Below, piece after piece: positions 63,333 to 64,000 of a stretch of 64,000 nucleotides of DNA. The position numbers were made by a program, and so were the translations under genes. This stretch comes from Hymenobacter sedentarius (GTDB taxonomy: Bacteria; Bacteroidota; Bacteroidia; Cytophagales; Hymenobacteraceae). Below the pieces are notes generated by a model. It searched no databases. It was given only the letters and a program-made list of their open reading frames with translations, and was not told the origin of the DNA. The stretch's first letter is position 1, and each line of letters begins with the position of its first letter. The stretch is from NCBI RefSeq assembly GCF_001507645.1, contig NZ_CP013909.1, positions 124,001 through 188,000 of the forward strand, in the 5' to 3' direction.

Positions 63333-64000
63333 TTACTTGCGCTTGCGGAAATACACGTCGTTGCTGATGGATTCGAGCTTGACGAGCGGGCCGCTGCCCT
63401 TCAGGGTGCCGCGCAGCTGGTAGCCCACCATGGGGTTTTTCTGCGGGGTTGAGCTAAACGCAATGTCCTGGTCGGTGTACACCTCGCCCGTGATGGTTTT
63501 GAGGGCCAGCTCGGCGCCCTTGGTAGCAGGCCAGGCCACGTCCACAAAGCCGCTCAGAGACTTGGCCTCGATGGCCCCGGTGAGGCCCACGATGTCGATG
63601 TTGCCACTGAGCGTGCTCACGTGCAGGGCCACATCGGCGGGCACGGTGATGTCGTACTCAATCAAGGCGCACACCTGGTTCACTACGCGGCCGTCGTGGT
63701 CGCGGGCGCCGCCGTTTTTGCCGTTGGTGATGTACGTATCGCCGTAGTAGGAGCCGCCGTTGGGGCAGTCGCCGGGCTCGGCTTTGCGCAGCATTTCCTT
63801 GTCAAACTCCGAGGTCAGCTTCAGCTCCTCGCCGGCCGGCTCCAGGGTGAGCAGCAAGGCATCGTTGAGCTTGTTTTGGTTGATGCTGACGGAGGCCTTC
63901 ACGGTCATTTTGCCGCTGGCCCCGGCCCGGATGTGGATGTTGCTGGCCTGCCGCAGGTTGAGAAACACCCGCTGGCCGGCCGTTAGATTAGCGCTTTTTT
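63333..64000 (-). CDS. DUF4097-like adhesin domain protein, C-terminal fragment
   Basis: The frame runs off the right edge, so the N-terminus is missing; the GTG at 63968 is an internal codon. Visible are 222 residues with the beta-helix-like pattern of putative auto-transporter adhesin head GIN (VALHVSTLSGNIDIVGLTGA, IEAKSLSGFVDVAWPATKGA, LALKTITGEVYTDQDIAFSS). Its stop is 180 bp from the start of the DUF5916 gene. Such proteins are periplasmic or secreted and unstudied. Confidence 0.75.
   Translation of the reverse strand, partial: KSANLTAGQRVFLNLRQASNIHIRAGASGKMTVKASVSINQNKLNDALLLTLEPAGEELKLTSEFDKEMLRKAEPGDCPNGGSYYGDTYITNGKNGGARDHDGRVVNQVCALIEYDITVPADVALHVSTLSGNIDIVGLTGAIEAKSLSGFVDVAWPATKGAELALKTITGEVYTDQDIAFSSTPQKNPMVGYQLRGTLKGSGPLVKLESISNDVYFRKRK

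Overview
The window looks like a chromosomal segment of a GC-rich member of the Bacteroidota, most probably Hymenobacter or a close relative in the Cytophagales. The evidence is sequence based: promoters of the Bacteroidota type (TTG about 20 bp before TAnnTTTG), little or no Shine-Dalgarno signal before most starts, a tmRNA whose tag reads GDYSYAMAA, many secreted proteins and lipoproteins, DUF5916 and TonB-type envelope proteins, and large numbers of intergenic hairpin repeats. Genus level is inference; no 16S gene is present.

Layout. 0-8.5 kb: end of a MaoC-like hydratase, an S9 peptidase, an aldehyde dehydrogenase locus (DUF779, ALDH, divergent AraC regulator), a bestrophin channel and a GreA/GreB-type factor. 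8.6-17 kb: an MFS transporter, an RfbD-type reductase, a minus-strand cluster joining the TIGR03916/TIGR03915 DNA-repair-associated pair with an epoxide-hydrolase-like enzyme and a small protein, an Omp85-like outer-membrane protein and a TonB-domain protein. 17.4-20.2 kb: a compact arsenic operon (arsR, arsI-like dioxygenase, ArsN-like acetyltransferase, aquaporin, thioredoxin-type arsenate reductase) behind a well-formed promoter and operator, with no ArsB/Acr3 pump. 20.3-30 kb: CvfB-like RNA-binding protein, small beta-barrel and membrane proteins, App1-type phosphatase, lipid kinase, cupin, second MFS protein, Skp/OmpH-like protein. 30.2-31.2 kb: a complete IS5-type insertion sequence beside a truncated acetyltransferase. 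31.2-36 kb: a minus-strand run of a retropepsin-like RimK-associated protease, RimK ligase, polytopic membrane protein and succinylglutamate desuccinylase/aspartoacylase-type hydrolase, then a GtrB-like glycosyltransferase. 36-51 kb: mostly housekeeping genes (PQQ-type sugar dehydrogenase, macro domain, ispH, cmk, adenine deaminase, response regulator, cysteine-synthase-type enzyme, sucD, pyridine nucleotide-disulphide reductase, icd). 51-64 kb: M16 peptidase, dnaX, ssrA (tmRNA), a 1.2-kb segment bounded by a decayed copy of the tmRNA 3' end, a DUF3037/HipA-like pair, a DUF5916 protein and the end of an adhesin-like protein.

The most notable observations are the exact 1,200-bp offset between the tmRNA 3' end with its terminator and a degenerate second copy; the pump-less ars operon combining an organoarsenical lyase, an acetyltransferase and a channel; the RimK/protease/hydrolase cluster; and several families of long intergenic inverted repeats, some of which enclose terminators. 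I found no CRISPR array, prophage or tRNA gene. I did not find a clearly new multi-gene defence-like system.
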